Source: Thermoplasmata archaeon (GTDB lineage Archaea; Thermoplasmatota; Thermoplasmata; Thermoplasmatales; Thermoplasmataceae). From it: DNA of 64,000 bases. Below, one piece after another: positions 45,214-54,495 of this stretch; within the stretch, counting starts at the first letter, position 1, and the number at the start of each line of letters is the position of its first letter. The notes under the pieces were generated by a model. That model did not search any database, was not told where the DNA came from, and saw only the letters and a program-made list of their open reading frames with translations. The stretch is taken from contig JAJZWN010000001.1 in NCBI GenBank assembly GCA_021846695.1, forward strand, positions 31,313 through 95,312, written 5' to 3'. A program made the translations under genes and the position numbers.

Positions 45214-45486
45214 TTAATCCTTGTATTTGATTGCAGATGATGCTCTGAACACAAATTTGTCCTTGGCAGGAACCTTTATTTCTTCCCTGGTCTTTGGGTT
45301 TCTTGCAACTCTTTCTTTCTGTTCTTTTCTCTCGAAAATGCCGAAATCAGCAAGGTTTACCTTCTTTCCTTCATTTACTGAGTCAACAGTCTCCTTCAGA
45401 AATGCTGTTATTATTTCAGCTGTCTTCTTCTGGGTTGTGTTGGTCGTGCTGGCAACTTTCTTTGATAATTCACTTATGCCTACCAT
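45214..45486 (-). CDS. HU-type DNA-binding protein (HTa)
   Basis: A 90-residue nucleoid protein of the bacterial HU/IHF family. It starts MVGISELSKKVASTTNTTQKK and has EGKKVNLADFGIFERKEQKERVARNPKTREEIKVPAKDKFVFRASSAIK, with the DNA-intercalating arm RNPKTRE. Thermoplasmatales use this HTa protein instead of archaeal histones, an established ancient acquisition. A TTATATAAAA box lies about 31 bases upstream, and a GGTGA element six bases upstream of the ATG. Confidence 0.96.
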   Translation of the reverse strand: MVGISELSKKVASTTNTTQKKTAEIITAFLKETVDSVNEGKKVNLADFGIFERKEQKERVARNPKTREEIKVPAKDKFVFRASSAIKYKD

Positions 45487-45712
45487 TATTTCACCAATAG
45501 TTAATGTAATTCGTTATATAAAAACTTTTCTCTAAAAAATCTAGCAGAGTACTGTTTTTACAGGTTGGTGCCAATTTTTAGGAATCAGAATCGTGATTTT
45601 AATATATATCATAGTTTATATATCTGAATATTAGCAGAGATAATGTGAATATAATTCAAAAATGCATCACCTGTCTACCTAAAAATTATATATGGAATAA
45701 ATATAAACTCCC

Positions 45713-46534
45713 ATGAGACTAATAGAAAACTGGTTTTCAGAGAGATATTCAGACAACCTGCAGCTTTCCTTCAGAATTAAGGATCAGCTCCTTTCAATAA
45801 AAACTGATTATCAGAGGATAGACCTTTTTGACACCTATGATTTCGGTAAATTACTATCTATAGATGGCACTGTTCAGCTAACCGAAAAGGACGAATATAT
45901 TTATCATGAAATGATAACAATGGTGCCATACTACTTTAATTCAAAACCCTCCAGGGTTCTAATTATAGGTGGAGGGGATGGCGGTGCTGCAAGGCGCCTT
46001 GTTGACCTTGGGATTAAAAACATAATTAACGTTGAAATAGATGGAAACGTTGTTGAAGTTGCCAAAAAGTATTTCCCGGCAATATCATCTTCATTCAAGG
46101 AAAGTGCAGTGAAGTTGATTATCGGCGATGGAATAAAATACATAAAAGAAAGCAGTGATAAGTTTGACAGAATTATAATTGATTCCACAGATCCTGTAGG
46201 GCCTGCAGAGGGATTATTTTCTCAGGAGTTCTATAATGACATAAAGTCACATTTAACCACAGATGGAATAGTGGTAACACAGTCAGGGTCCCCATATTAC
46301 CAGCCCACGGCTCTTGCTATGGCACATAAAGGAATGACAGAAGTTTTCAGGGATGTAAAAACATACTGTGCATTTATACCTACATACCCCAGTGGCCTCT
46401 GGTCCTTTACCATGGCATCCCCTGACCGGATAGTAGGAAGGGATGAGTCTACAGTAACGGGGAAATATTTCAACAGTGATGTTTTGACCGGGTCATTTTA
46501 TCTACCAGAATTTGTAAAAAATATCTTAAAATAA
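45713..46534 (+). CDS. speE: Polyamine aminopropyltransferase (spermidine synthase)
   Basis: Transfers an aminopropyl group from decarboxylated SAM to a polyamine. The 273-residue protein has [61 protein letters not shown] and [16 protein letters not shown]. These give the SAM-binding and catalytic aspartates of the family. Substrate range (putrescine, agmatine or longer amines) cannot be fixed by eye. Single gene; abuts the convergent membrane-protein gene with no gap. Confidence 0.95.
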   Translation: MRLIENWFSERYSDNLQLSFRIKDQLLSIKTDYQRIDLFDTYDFGKLLSIDGTVQLTEKDEYIYHEMITMVPYYFNSKPSRVLIIGGGDGGAARRLVDLGIKNIINVEIDGNVVEVAKKYFPAISSSFKESAVKLIIGDGIKYIKESSDKFDRIIIDSTDPVGPAEGLFSQEFYNDIKSHLTTDGIVVTQSGSPYYQPTALAMAHKGMTEVFRDVKTYCAFIPTYPSGLWSFTMASPDRIVGRDESTVTGKYFNSDVLTGSFYLPEFVKNILK

Positions 46535-46900
46535 TTATTTTTTGATGCCCCACTTATGCTTGGCCTCAGTAAGCAGGTCATCGTAGTGGGAACCGAATCT
46601 TTTAGATATTCGTTCAAGGTCGGGCATGTTTGAAATAAAGGTTTTTTTACTTGAACTTTGCAGGAGTTTTTTGAATTTTGACATATCGCTTATCAGGGAA
46701 TATGACATATATGCGAAATAAGAAAATAAAATCACAGATACAATCAAAACCCAGTACTGCCACGCACCTATAAATTTAAGGGAAAATAAATGAATCAGCG
46801 CTCCATTGCCAAATAAAAGATCGTTTATTGATACAATAAAGAAGAATAGTGAAACAATTGTTATTACAATGCTGATTATGTAAATTTTATCTTTAAACAT
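46535..46900 (-). CDS. Two-helix membrane protein, unrecognised
   Basis: A 121-residue protein with hydrophobic helices at about residues 6-26 and 47-69 and a basic, helical cytosolic tail (SKFKKLLQSSSKK..RISKRFGSHYDDLLTEAKHKWGIKK). The topology suggests a membrane-tethered small domain. No family is recognised with confidence. It is followed on the same strand by nothing and preceded by the small conserved protein at 46923-47210 (22-base gap). Confidence 0.75.
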   Translation of the reverse strand: MFKDKIYIISIVITIVSLFFFIVSINDLLFGNGALIHLFSLKFIGAWQYWVLIVSVILFSYFAYMSYSLISDMSKFKKLLQSSSKKTFISNMPDLERISKRFGSHYDDLLTEAKHKWGIKK

Positions 46901-46922
46901 TTATATCTTATAATAAAATAAA

Positions 46923-47210
46923 CTATTTAGATATTAGCTTCTTTCTTTCCTTTGATGTATAACCGGTCAATTTTTCCAGTAAATTATTGAAGAATTTAAT
47001 AGTTTCACCAGGATTCTTATACTCCATATCTGTTTCAGTTTCTGCATACAACTTTTTGCCATCGGTCCATAGTTCTATTTTTTTTAGACCTGGATAGGAT
47101 GACAGAATGTGACCATCCTTCTCTTCAAAATCCATATTGTAGGATTTAAGAATTTCAGATATGGTTGAAATGCTAATCTTTACGGTTTTCTTAACAGGAT
47201 ACTCTCTCAT
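46923..47210 (-). CDS. Small conserved hypothetical protein, possibly DUF5611-like
   Basis: A 95-residue soluble protein beginning MREYPVKKTVKISISTISEI, with predicted beta strands (HILSSYPGLKKIELWTDGKKLYAETETDM) and a basic C-terminal helix. The overall impression recalls a small archaeal family (DUF5611), but I cannot confirm that. It lies eight bases after the endonuclease IV-like gene, so the two are probably co-transcribed. Confidence 0.7.
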   Translation of the reverse strand: MREYPVKKTVKISISTISEILKSYNMDFEEKDGHILSSYPGLKKIELWTDGKKLYAETETDMEYKNPGETIKFFNNLLEKLTGYTSKERKKLISK

Positions 47211-47218
47211 TTTTTCAC

Positions 47219-48232
47219 CTATATTTTCTTTGCAAGTTTTTTCTGGTATTTTTTTGATAGTGCCCTCCAGTACATAAGCTCCATGTACTGTGCATCATGT
47301 TCCAGAAGAGGAGACATGGATATTATATCCATATCCCTATCTGTGGACGAGATAACATCAGCAAGGGTTTCAAATTTTAGATCCCCGTGCTTTATCGCAG
47401 TTATTTTTAATTCATTCCCGTTGTCATATTCGACCCCGCCGAATTCTGTATAGAGATCGTATTTAGAATATTTTGCAAATGAATTTATTACATCCTCAAA
47501 GTTCTTTGCATCTATCAGTGAACCGTTGTTTATGGAATGTATATGTGGAAAATTCAGTATAGGTTCAATATCAGGAATTCTGTCAGCCAGGTAGAATAGT
47601 TCTTTCTGTGTGCCGAATAGATCCTTTTTGCCAGCAGCCTCTATGCCTATGTATGGGTATCCCTTTTCATGTGAAAACTCCTTTGCTATATCTGAATATA
47701 TATCAAGCGCCCTTTTCAGGCTCTCGGATTTTTTCTTTGTATAAAATCCTGTATGTGTGATTATTCTCTTTGCACCCATGGCCCTACCAATTAGGAGTGA
47801 CCACCTCAAATGGTTGATAGATTTTTCAGCCATTTCTCCCCCGTTAAGCATATCCATATAATACGGGGCATGCATGGAGATGTCCACGTCTAATTCCCTG
47901 GCTATTTCACTACCGCTCCTCAGATCTTCATAGTTACGGGCCATATTCCAGAAAATTTCCTGTATAATATCGTCTTCCTCTATTTCATTCTCAGTTCCTA
48001 TACTTTTATAATTCCCGTTTTCATCTGGCCTTAAAACATCAACTATAATAGAATCCTCTACATCTTTTGGATACATACCAACATATTCAATCGCAGGGTC
48101 TTCACTTACATTGACCCTCAACAGCTGGACTTCCAGAGAATTCAATCCGAGGTTCCCTATATCTTCGATAGAATCTATATAGGTTCTCCCCTTGCTGGTA
48201 AGTGGTATTCCTGCAACACCAAACTTAATCAT
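47219..48232 (-). CDS. Endonuclease IV-like TIM-barrel protein (AP endonuclease family 2)
   Basis: A 337-residue TIM-barrel protein. Strand-end motifs of the Nfo/xylose-isomerase-like superfamily are visible: DISMHAPYYMD, RIITHTGFY, YIGIEAAGKKDLFGT, PILNFPHIHS and DLYTEFGG. They provide His and Glu residues for a metal cluster. AP-site cleavage in base-excision repair is the likely activity. The N-terminal 100 residues include an acidic insertion (GTENEIEEDDIIQE), which makes it longer than bacterial Nfo. An isomerase cannot be excluded. Confidence 0.85.
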   Translation of the reverse strand: MIKFGVAGIPLTSKGRTYIDSIEDIGNLGLNSLEVQLLRVNVSEDPAIEYVGMYPKDVEDSIIVDVLRPDENGNYKSIGTENEIEEDDIIQEIFWNMARNYEDLRSGSEIARELDVDISMHAPYYMDMLNGGEMAEKSINHLRWSLLIGRAMGAKRIITHTGFYTKKKSESLKRALDIYSDIAKEFSHEKGYPYIGIEAAGKKDLFGTQKELFYLADRIPDIEPILNFPHIHSINNGSLIDAKNFEDVINSFAKYSKYDLYTEFGGVEYDNGNELKITAIKHGDLKFETLADVISSTDRDMDIISMSPLLEHDAQYMELMYWRALSKKYQKKLAKKI

Positions 48233-48521
48233 TCTTTAAATGATATATCTGCCTTATTTTAACCTTTTGCAAGTTACTCCATCTTTCTTCACATATTTAC
48301 TATGCATTTTACCTGGAATACATGAAAAAAATTTGAACCAAAATATAAAGTACACAGTCGACCAGATCTTCTATTATGTATAGATGTTATTTTTTATGCT
48401 AAAATTATATTACCATATCATATTGGGCAACGAATAGATTATATACATTTTAAACATAACAATTTAATGGTAACTAAAAATTATCATAATGACTTAATTA
48501 ACGCATATAACGGTGGTAATA

Positions 48522-49817
48522 ATGAATGTCGATCCAAACATAACAAAATATGTTATCAAAGCAAAGATAGTAACTGATGGTGTTGTTGAAAAGCCCGATG
48601 TTGTTGGTGCAATATTCGGGCAGACTGAAGGATTATTAGGTGAGGAATTAGACTTAAGGGATTTACAGAAAAGTGGCAAGATAGGCAGGATAGAGGTTGA
48701 AATAGATACCAAGAAAGGTAGAACAGAAGGGTTCGTATTAATTCCTTCCGGGCTTGATCAGGTAGAAAGTTCAATTCTAGCAGCAGCTCTTGAAACCATT
48801 GACAGGATAGGCCCATGCAAGGCAAAGGTAGACATAGAGGACGTTGAAGATGTACGTATAAACAAGAGGGACAAAGTTATTCAGAGGGCAGAAGAACTGT
48901 ATAAAAAAATGGGCACAAACGGAAAGAGCCTCAGTGAAAGCATAATCCAGTCTGTCAGGGAGGAAGTAGAGAAGAAAGAAATTTTATCATACGGAGAGGA
49001 ACACCTTCCAGCAGGTCCTGCAGTAGGTACGTCCGATTCAATTATAGTTGTTGAGGGCAGGAATGATGTGCTCAATCTTCTAAGGTACGGCATTAAAAAT
49101 ACCATAGCCGTTCAGGGCACCAGCGTTCCTAAAACTGTAAAGGAGCTCTCAAAGGCGAGAACTGTAACCTTATTTGTTGACGGTGACCATGGAGGCGAAC
49201 TTATTATAAAGGAAATGCTACAGGTTGCTGATGTGGATTTCATAGCAAGGGCCCCACCTGGAACAGAAGTTGAGGAGCTTACATACAAGCAAATTGTTAA
49301 AGCTTTAAAATACAAGGCTCCTGTAAATCAGTATCTTGAATCGCATGGGATGATAGAGGAGCTCAAAGAATTTACCGAGAAGAACAACAAGGCTGTTGCA
49401 GACATGAATGTAAATATTGAAAAAAAGCCTGAAACAAAGGAAGAACCTCATAAACCAGAAAAGGAAGAAAAGCATGTAGAACAGAGTGAGCCTGCTGCAA
49501 CAACTGTAGAAGAAGAGATCAGGGATGTTGAAGACCCACGCTTTGTAAGGAATAAATTAAATGAACTGTATGAAAGCAAGGCAGTTGAAATATATGACAG
49601 TACATCAAATCCGGTTGCAAGGTACCCAATTTCAGATGCTGTTGATCTCATGCAGGGGGTTAAAAATGCAAGTGTAATAATAAGTGGCGGTGTTATATCC
49701 CAGAGATTTGTTGATATAGCTTTCAACATGGGTATTAAATCCATTTACGGCATGAAAATGGGACATGTAACAAAGAAGCCGGACGGAATCAGGGTGGTTA
49801 CATGGGATCATATGTGA
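48522..49817 (+). CDS. dnaG: Archaeal DnaG primase-like protein
   Basis: A Toprim-domain protein; in archaea it primes DNA synthesis and also associates with the exosome. The 431-residue protein has an N-terminal domain (PDVVGAIFGQTEGLLGEELDLRDLQKSG) and Toprim with IIVVEGRNDVLNLL (catalytic Glu) and FVDGDHGG (DxD) near residues 175-230. A charged Glu/Lys linker follows (about 290-330), then a C-terminal exosome-binding-type domain. ATG 48522 is chosen, because the upstream GTG at 48513 is part of GGTGGTAATA, the ribosome-binding site. The end overlaps the next gene by 16 bases. Confidence 0.95.
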   Translation: MNVDPNITKYVIKAKIVTDGVVEKPDVVGAIFGQTEGLLGEELDLRDLQKSGKIGRIEVEIDTKKGRTEGFVLIPSGLDQVESSILAAALETIDRIGPCKAKVDIEDVEDVRINKRDKVIQRAEELYKKMGTNGKSLSESIIQSVREEVEKKEILSYGEEHLPAGPAVGTSDSIIVVEGRNDVLNLLRYGIKNTIAVQGTSVPKTVKELSKARTVTLFVDGDHGGELIIKEMLQVADVDFIARAPPGTEVEELTYKQIVKALKYKAPVNQYLESHGMIEELKEFTEKNNKAVADMNVNIEKKPETKEEPHKPEKEEKHVEQSEPAATTVEEEIRDVEDPRFVRNKLNELYESKAVEIYDSTSNPVARYPISDAVDLMQGVKNASVIISGGVISQRFVDIAFNMGIKSIYGMKMGHVTKKPDGIRVVTWDHM

Positions 49818-51283
49818 ATTACAGCGATTACCCTGATACATCATATTTAAAAATACCAACAAGCCCGCTGGAAAGGGTAATAGGTCAGGAGGAAGCTGTA
49901 CGCCTTGCACTTATAGCCGCAAAACAGAGGAGGAATCTTCTTCTTGTTGGCCCTCCGGGGGTCGGGAAATCCATGATAGCCCAGGCCATGTCTTTTTACA
50001 TTAGCAGGCCGGAGGAAGAAATCAGGGTTGTACATAACCCATCATATCCAGAAAGGCCATTTGTAGAGGTAAGAACTATCAGTGAGATCGAGAAGGAAAA
50101 ACATGAAATGAACTCCATAGAGGGAGAAATCATAGATCCCAAAGATGCGCCTGACAATGTTGCACAGAGACTGGGGTATAAGTGCCCCCACTGTGGTTTT
50201 TATTCCCCGCCCACAGAGAGTGTATGCCCCAACTGTAATAACAGCAAGGCGGCAAACAATACACAGGGGCCATTCAACGATGTTTTTAACGTTATAGGAG
50301 TAGCCTTTGGTGTGAATAACAACAATGACAGGGTAACCCAGACCAGAAAAGTCGGTGACAGGGAAGAGATAGTAGTATACGAGAAATATGGCGATAAGAT
50401 AAGGGTATTAGATGAAAAAACACTGGAAAGACGACGTAAACTTGAGAAGAAAAGTCCAAGCAAGGTAATAGTGCCCATCGACAGGAATCCATTTGTGCTG
50501 GCCACCGGTGCAAGCGAGACTGAGCTTCTTGGGGATGTAAGACATGATCCATATGGCGGGCACCCACAGCTGGGGACCATGCCATATGAACGTGTAGTTG
50601 CAGGTTCAGTACATATGGCACATGAAGGGGTCCTATTTATCGATGAAATTACACACTTAGGAAAGCTTCAGCGTTTCATACTCACTGCAATGCAGGAAAG
50701 GAAGTTCCCCATCGTGGGGAGAAATCCACAGAGTGCGGGAGCAAGTGTAAAGGTGGATGATGTCCCTACTGATTTCATACTTGTCGCAGCATGTAATATA
50801 CAGGATTTACAGTATATACTGAGCCCGCTCCGTTCAAGGATTGTTGGAAATGGCTACGAAATTTTAATGGAAAATTCTATGCCGGACACAAAGGAGAACA
50901 GAATGAGATACCTCCAGTTTATCGCCCAGGAAATCAATATGGATGGGAAAATACCTAATATGGCCATAGATGCAACGGATATCATTATAAACGAAGGAAG
51001 AAGAAGGGCACTTGAGGATCACAAAAGCAACGCTCTTACCCTTAAGCTCAGGGAACTTGGTGGACTAGTAAGGGCCTCTGGCGATATGGCAGTGGAAAAT
51101 CATCATAAGTTAATAGAAAAATCCGATGTCAAGGAGGCACTTTCTCTGTATGTCCCTGTAGAGGAAAAGATCAAAAAATACTATGGCAGTATGACCAACG
51201 CAATAGGTGAAGAGGCAACAGGATCCCAGAAAGGAGAGTACTATAATTATTACAATTATAGCGAGGATAGGTCTTATCAGTGA
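49802..51283 (+). CDS. Lon-like (LonB/COG1067-type) AAA+ ATPase without protease domain, with inserted zinc ribbon
   Basis: A 493-residue AAA+ protein. Walker A is LLVGPPGVGKS (residues about 47-57), Walker B is GVLFIDEITHLGKLQRFILTAMQERKFPIVGR (about 278-309), and AACNIQD is sensor 1. A zinc ribbon, YKCPHCGF..SVCPNCNN (about 122-145), and a charged segment lie between Walker A and B. LonB normally ends in a Ser-Lys protease domain and has two membrane helices; neither is present here. The C-terminus is tyrosine-rich. The start overlaps dnaG by 16 bases, so a replication- or RNA-related role is suggested by coupling only. Confidence 0.88.
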   Translation: MGSYVNYSDYPDTSYLKIPTSPLERVIGQEEAVRLALIAAKQRRNLLLVGPPGVGKSMIAQAMSFYISRPEEEIRVVHNPSYPERPFVEVRTISEIEKEKHEMNSIEGEIIDPKDAPDNVAQRLGYKCPHCGFYSPPTESVCPNCNNSKAANNTQGPFNDVFNVIGVAFGVNNNNDRVTQTRKVGDREEIVVYEKYGDKIRVLDEKTLERRRKLEKKSPSKVIVPIDRNPFVLATGASETELLGDVRHDPYGGHPQLGTMPYERVVAGSVHMAHEGVLFIDEITHLGKLQRFILTAMQERKFPIVGRNPQSAGASVKVDDVPTDFILVAACNIQDLQYILSPLRSRIVGNGYEILMENSMPDTKENRMRYLQFIAQEINMDGKIPNMAIDATDIIINEGRRRALEDHKSNALTLKLRELGGLVRASGDMAVENHHKLIEKSDVKEALSLYVPVEEKIKKYYGSMTNAIGEEATGSQKGEYYNYYNYSEDRSYQ

Positions 51284-51435
51284 TCTTAATTTAAAAATTT
51301 TTATTTAAGTATAGAATTTATAGATGCCAAGGTAACGGTTTTTTTGGTTTATATGGACTATAAAATTATACAAGATCATATGAATAAAATGACGGCAGGG
51401 CAAAAGAATTAATACGTTTTAATTATGGTGGGTAA

Positions 51436-52062
51436 ATGGCTATTCTGCTTCTATTTATAACCGTCTTCGTGGCACTGTTTGCAATAATTAACCCTATAGG
51501 GGCAGTGCCCATACTTATCACACTCACTGATGGCTACAGTCTGAAGGAGAGAAAGGAGGTTATCAGGAGAAGCGTTTACATGGCTTCCGGAATGCTCTTC
51601 GGCTTTATGTTCCTTGGTGTATATATATTTGATATTCTTGGAATCAGCATATATGATTTCGAAATAGCAGGCGGTATTCTACTTTTCAAGGTCGGTTTTG
51701 ATATGCTGCAGGGAAAAACCTCCCAGACAAAAATCACGAATGCAGAGCAGCAGGACTCAGCTGACAGGGAGGCAATAGCAATAGCCCCAATAGGAACACC
51801 ACTCCTTGCAGGCCCTGGATCCATAACAACGGCAATAATCTATTTTAATGGGACCGGAATAGATATACTGTCAAGAATGGTTGTAATTGCCGCAGTAATT
51901 CTTGTACTTATACTGGCATTCATTATACTAAAGTATTCTCTGAGAATTTTCCAGAGGATAGGTAAAACTGGGTCAATTGTAATATCCAGGATAATGGGAT
52001 TGCTTTTGACAGCCATAGCTGTTGACCTAATTACAACGGGAATTATTCATATTTTTCTCTGA
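51436..52062 (+). CDS. MarC-family integral membrane protein
   Basis: A 208-residue, six-helix protein. The family pattern is INPIGAVPILITLTDGYSLKERKEVIRRSV, IAGGILLFKVGFDMLQGK and the APIGTPLLAGPGSITTAII loop. MarC (UPF0056) proteins are membrane proteins of unknown function despite the name. It starts at ATG 51436 after GGTGGGTAA. The 3' end overlaps the convergent aroD by 20 bases. Confidence 0.93.
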   Translation: MAILLLFITVFVALFAIINPIGAVPILITLTDGYSLKERKEVIRRSVYMASGMLFGFMFLGVYIFDILGISIYDFEIAGGILLFKVGFDMLQGKTSQTKITNAEQQDSADREAIAIAPIGTPLLAGPGSITTAIIYFNGTGIDILSRMVVIAAVILVLILAFIILKYSLRIFQRIGKTGSIVISRIMGLLLTAIAVDLITTGIIHIFL

Positions 52063-52708
52063 AACGGTTCAATAGTGAAATAAATTCAGATGCTTCTATC
52101 TGACCTGGGGCTGTTGCATGCTTATATGAAGCATATGCATAATCAGAAACAGCAATAGCAGAAAAAAGCCTGAAAAGGCTATTATTGTTTCCCATGGGTA
52201 TATATGCAAGTTTGATTGTATGTTCTTTCTTATAATGATACAGATAATCTATATCCTCAAGAAATTTTCCTGTATCATTGTAAAGCAGGGCTATTTTATA
52301 TATATCAGGGGAAAGTGCTGACATATTATTTAATATAAGGTGCACATTGTCATCATTTAAACCGTGGAATGAAACCATGAGATTTGTATCATTAAAAAGG
52401 TCCCTCCTGAAATTGAAAGATCCAATATCAACGTCTACCGTAGGAGGAGAATAATTCATGGCATAATTATAAATTGTTGTTATCTGGTCAGGCTGTCTTG
52501 ATCTGAATGTAAATATGTAATCAACAAGATTTTTGTTTAAATATTCCAGTATTTTCCCCAAATTTGCAGTATCTCTGCACCCAAAGAGATCATATCTGAT
52601 TTCGTAACTATTTGAAAAGTCCATGGAGCCATTTTCAAATTCCGCTCTCATGTGGCTGAAATCATGGAAAAAAACGGATGTGTATACTTTACATGAGGTC
52701 CCGGCCAT
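52043..52708 (-). CDS. aroD: 3-Dehydroquinate dehydratase type I, divergent
   Basis: Third step of the shikimate pathway, dehydrating 3-dehydroquinate through a Schiff-base lysine. YEIRYDLF carries the Glu46/Arg48 equivalents, FTFRSR the Arg82 equivalent, NLMVSFHGLND the His143 equivalent and DIYKIALLY the Lys170 equivalent. PMGNNNSLFRLF and ATAPGQI close the active site. The glutamate usually four residues after the FTFR arginine is not seen. An upstream GTG (52789) allows a longer reading, but a TTTTATAG box about 24 bases before ATG 52708 and the family start favour 221 residues. Confidence 0.85.
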   Translation of the reverse strand: MAGTSCKVYTSVFFHDFSHMRAEFENGSMDFSNSYEIRYDLFGCRDTANLGKILEYLNKNLVDYIFTFRSRQPDQITTIYNYAMNYSPPTVDVDIGSFNFRRDLFNDTNLMVSFHGLNDDNVHLILNNMSALSPDIYKIALLYNDTGKFLEDIDYLYHYKKEHTIKLAYIPMGNNNSLFRLFSAIAVSDYAYASYKHATAPGQIEASEFISLLNRFREKYE

Positions 52709-52791
52709 GCTAAAGTATTTCAGTATACTATAAAAATTATCCACTGCATATGATATAATAAACCTTTTTACATAGAATATTATATCCACGC

Positions 52792-53058
52792 ATGGATATG
52801 ATAGAGATTAAGAAAGGAGGTAAGTATACTGTTGTTTCATCAAGCGGGGATGACAATCCCCTAGTAACAGAGGGGGAATATTTCGGCTACGCTATTCTTG
52901 GCGAGGAGGGATCCCTGGTATTCAGAATTACATCTGATGGAAAAACAAAATTGAGGCTCATACCGGTTGGTTCTGTATCATATATAGAATTCGATGAGGA
53001 GAATGTAATATCCAAAAATAAGGATGAAGACAGGGGTAAGACCACATATTTTAACTGA
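52792..53058 (+). CDS. Small conserved hypothetical protein
   Basis: An 88-residue, mostly beta-stranded protein. The sequence runs IEIKKGGKYTVVSSSGDDNP, then TEGEYFGYAILGEEGSLVFRI and RLIPVGSVSYIEFDE, which suggests a small barrel such as an Sm- or SH3-like fold. ATGs at 52792 and 52798 are both possible. It appears to be conserved among euryarchaea in my impression, but I cannot name the family. Divergent from aroD, with promoter elements partly inside the region upstream of the aroD start. Confidence 0.75.
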   Translation: MDMIEIKKGGKYTVVSSSGDDNPLVTEGEYFGYAILGEEGSLVFRITSDGKTKLRLIPVGSVSYIEFDEENVISKNKDEDRGKTTYFN

Positions 53059-53124
53059 GTTTTAGAATAATTTAACTTATATTTGTTTCACAGATAATAT
53101 TTTTATATTTATTTAATATAGATT

Positions 53125-54336
53125 ATGATGCCTTTTGATAAATCTGTTAGATCTGTTATTATAGTAGGTGGGGGAAGTACTGGATGCAGCATAGCGTATA
53201 ATCTTGCAATAAGAGGCGTAAAGGTAACATTACTGGATCGTGGCAATATTGCATCTGGAAATACCGGGAAATCCAGTGCACTGGTCAGAACCCATTACAG
53301 TAACAGGCTCATAGCATCAATGGCACTATATTCCATAAATCAATTCAACAATTTTAACATGGTTGGATACTCAGGATTTACAAGAACTGGCATGGTATTC
53401 CCATTTAACGGCAACAACGCCGAAACTGCAAGAAAAAACCGTGATATGCTGCTTGAACTCGGAATTCATGAAAATGAGATATCAGTATCACAGGTCAGGG
53501 AATTTTTCCCAGATATTGATTCCAGTGATTTTGATTACATACTTTATGAGCCTGAAAGTGGATATGCTGACCCTGTTGCAACTGCCTCTGCATATGCAAA
53601 CGCAGCAAGGGCTCTTGGTGCAGAAATATATACAGGCACGGAAGTCACAAAGGTTGAGAGCGGACGAAAAAGTGCATCGGTTTATCTTGCATCTGGTAAA
53701 AAATACAGTGCAGATGCAGTTATACTGGCTACCAACACCTGGACAAATAATCTTCTTCGATCTTCAGGCCTTGATGACAGTATGCTTCCTCCATTATATG
53801 CATCTGTACATGACATTATATACGTGAGGAGACCTGAGAATTGCCAGGGAATAAAACCAACATTGTGGGACCCGCAGAAGTCCGCCTATTATAAAATGGA
53901 GGGTGAAACGCTCACAGCAATCGGAAGTTTGGACCCGCACATAGATAAGCAGGTATTTGATGTCACTAAAAATATTGAGGATCATGTCACCGATAGTTAT
54001 ATAGAGGAGTATCTTGCCAAAATAACAGAAAGGATTCCTTCAATGGGCGATGCGTCTATTGTTGCGGCCATATCAGGTCTGTATGATATGTCACCGGATG
54101 GCCAGGCCATTATCGATTCCATGGCCTCCAATGGGATGGAAAATGTATATATCTGTGCCGGATTAAGCGGGCACGGATTCAAACTTTCTCCTGCTTATGG
54201 GGTTATTGTTGCTGATATGGTAACCGGTATTGCCCCGGAGAGTTCATTATTTGACTGGTCGCAATTCTCGCTAGCAAGATTCAAAAATGGTACAGGCATA
54301 AAATCTATGTATTCAGGAATAGGAACTATATACTGA
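53125..54336 (+). CDS. FAD-dependent oxidoreductase of the DAO / sarcosine oxidase-glycine oxidase family
   Basis: A 403-residue flavoprotein. The Rossmann motif VIIVGGGSTGCSIAYNLAIRG and the downstream LLDRGNIASGNTGKSSALVRTHYS match the amine-oxidising DAO family. The C-terminal ISGLYDMSPDGQAIIDSM and CAGLSGHGFKLSPAYGVIVADM match the FAD-binding end of sarcosine oxidase beta-like enzymes. The substrate is unknown: N-methyl amino acids, glycine or proline are options. A single gene with a TATA-like region upstream (TTTATATTTATTTAATA). Confidence 0.9.
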   Translation: MMPFDKSVRSVIIVGGGSTGCSIAYNLAIRGVKVTLLDRGNIASGNTGKSSALVRTHYSNRLIASMALYSINQFNNFNMVGYSGFTRTGMVFPFNGNNAETARKNRDMLLELGIHENEISVSQVREFFPDIDSSDFDYILYEPESGYADPVATASAYANAARALGAEIYTGTEVTKVESGRKSASVYLASGKKYSADAVILATNTWTNNLLRSSGLDDSMLPPLYASVHDIIYVRRPENCQGIKPTLWDPQKSAYYKMEGETLTAIGSLDPHIDKQVFDVTKNIEDHVTDSYIEEYLAKITERIPSMGDASIVAAISGLYDMSPDGQAIIDSMASNGMENVYICAGLSGHGFKLSPAYGVIVADMVTGIAPESSLFDWSQFSLARFKNGTGIKSMYSGIGTIY

Positions 54337-54357
54337 ATCTACTGAATAAAATTCATA

Positions 54358-54431
54358 AGCCATCGGAGGGATTCGATCCCCCGACCTGCTGATTACAAGT
54401 CAGCCGCTCTACCATGCTGAGCTACGATGGC
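54358..54431 (-). tRNA. tRNA-Thr (anticodon TGT)
   Basis: Minus-strand cloverleaf: acceptor GCCATCG (from 54431) pairs with CGATGGC (54359-54365 on the plus strand), D arm GCTCAGCATGGTAGAGC, anticodon stem around the loop CTTGTAA giving TGT, and T arm GGGGGATCGAATCCCTC. The discriminator is U, as usual for archaeal tRNA-Thr. No intron, no encoded CCA. Confidence 0.97.
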
Positions 54432-54495
54432 GCAGTTAGTGTATTTAAAATTCTTATATAAAATTTCTATTTATCTTAAACAAAAAATAAAAAAA

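Noticed and set aside
48233..48521. 289-base gap before dnaG as a possible RNA gene
   Set aside because: Uniformly AT-rich, with only scattered promoter-like A/T boxes; no stable hairpins or G+C-rich patch noticed.
48494..50621. Minus-strand ORFs within dnaG and the Lon-like ATPase
   Set aside because: Antisense shadows of two clearly identified genes; composition unlike the window's real proteins.
52709..52789. N-terminal extension of AroD from a GTG
   Set aside because: It contains the probable TATA box of aroD and has no counterpart in the family; ATG 52708 fits better.
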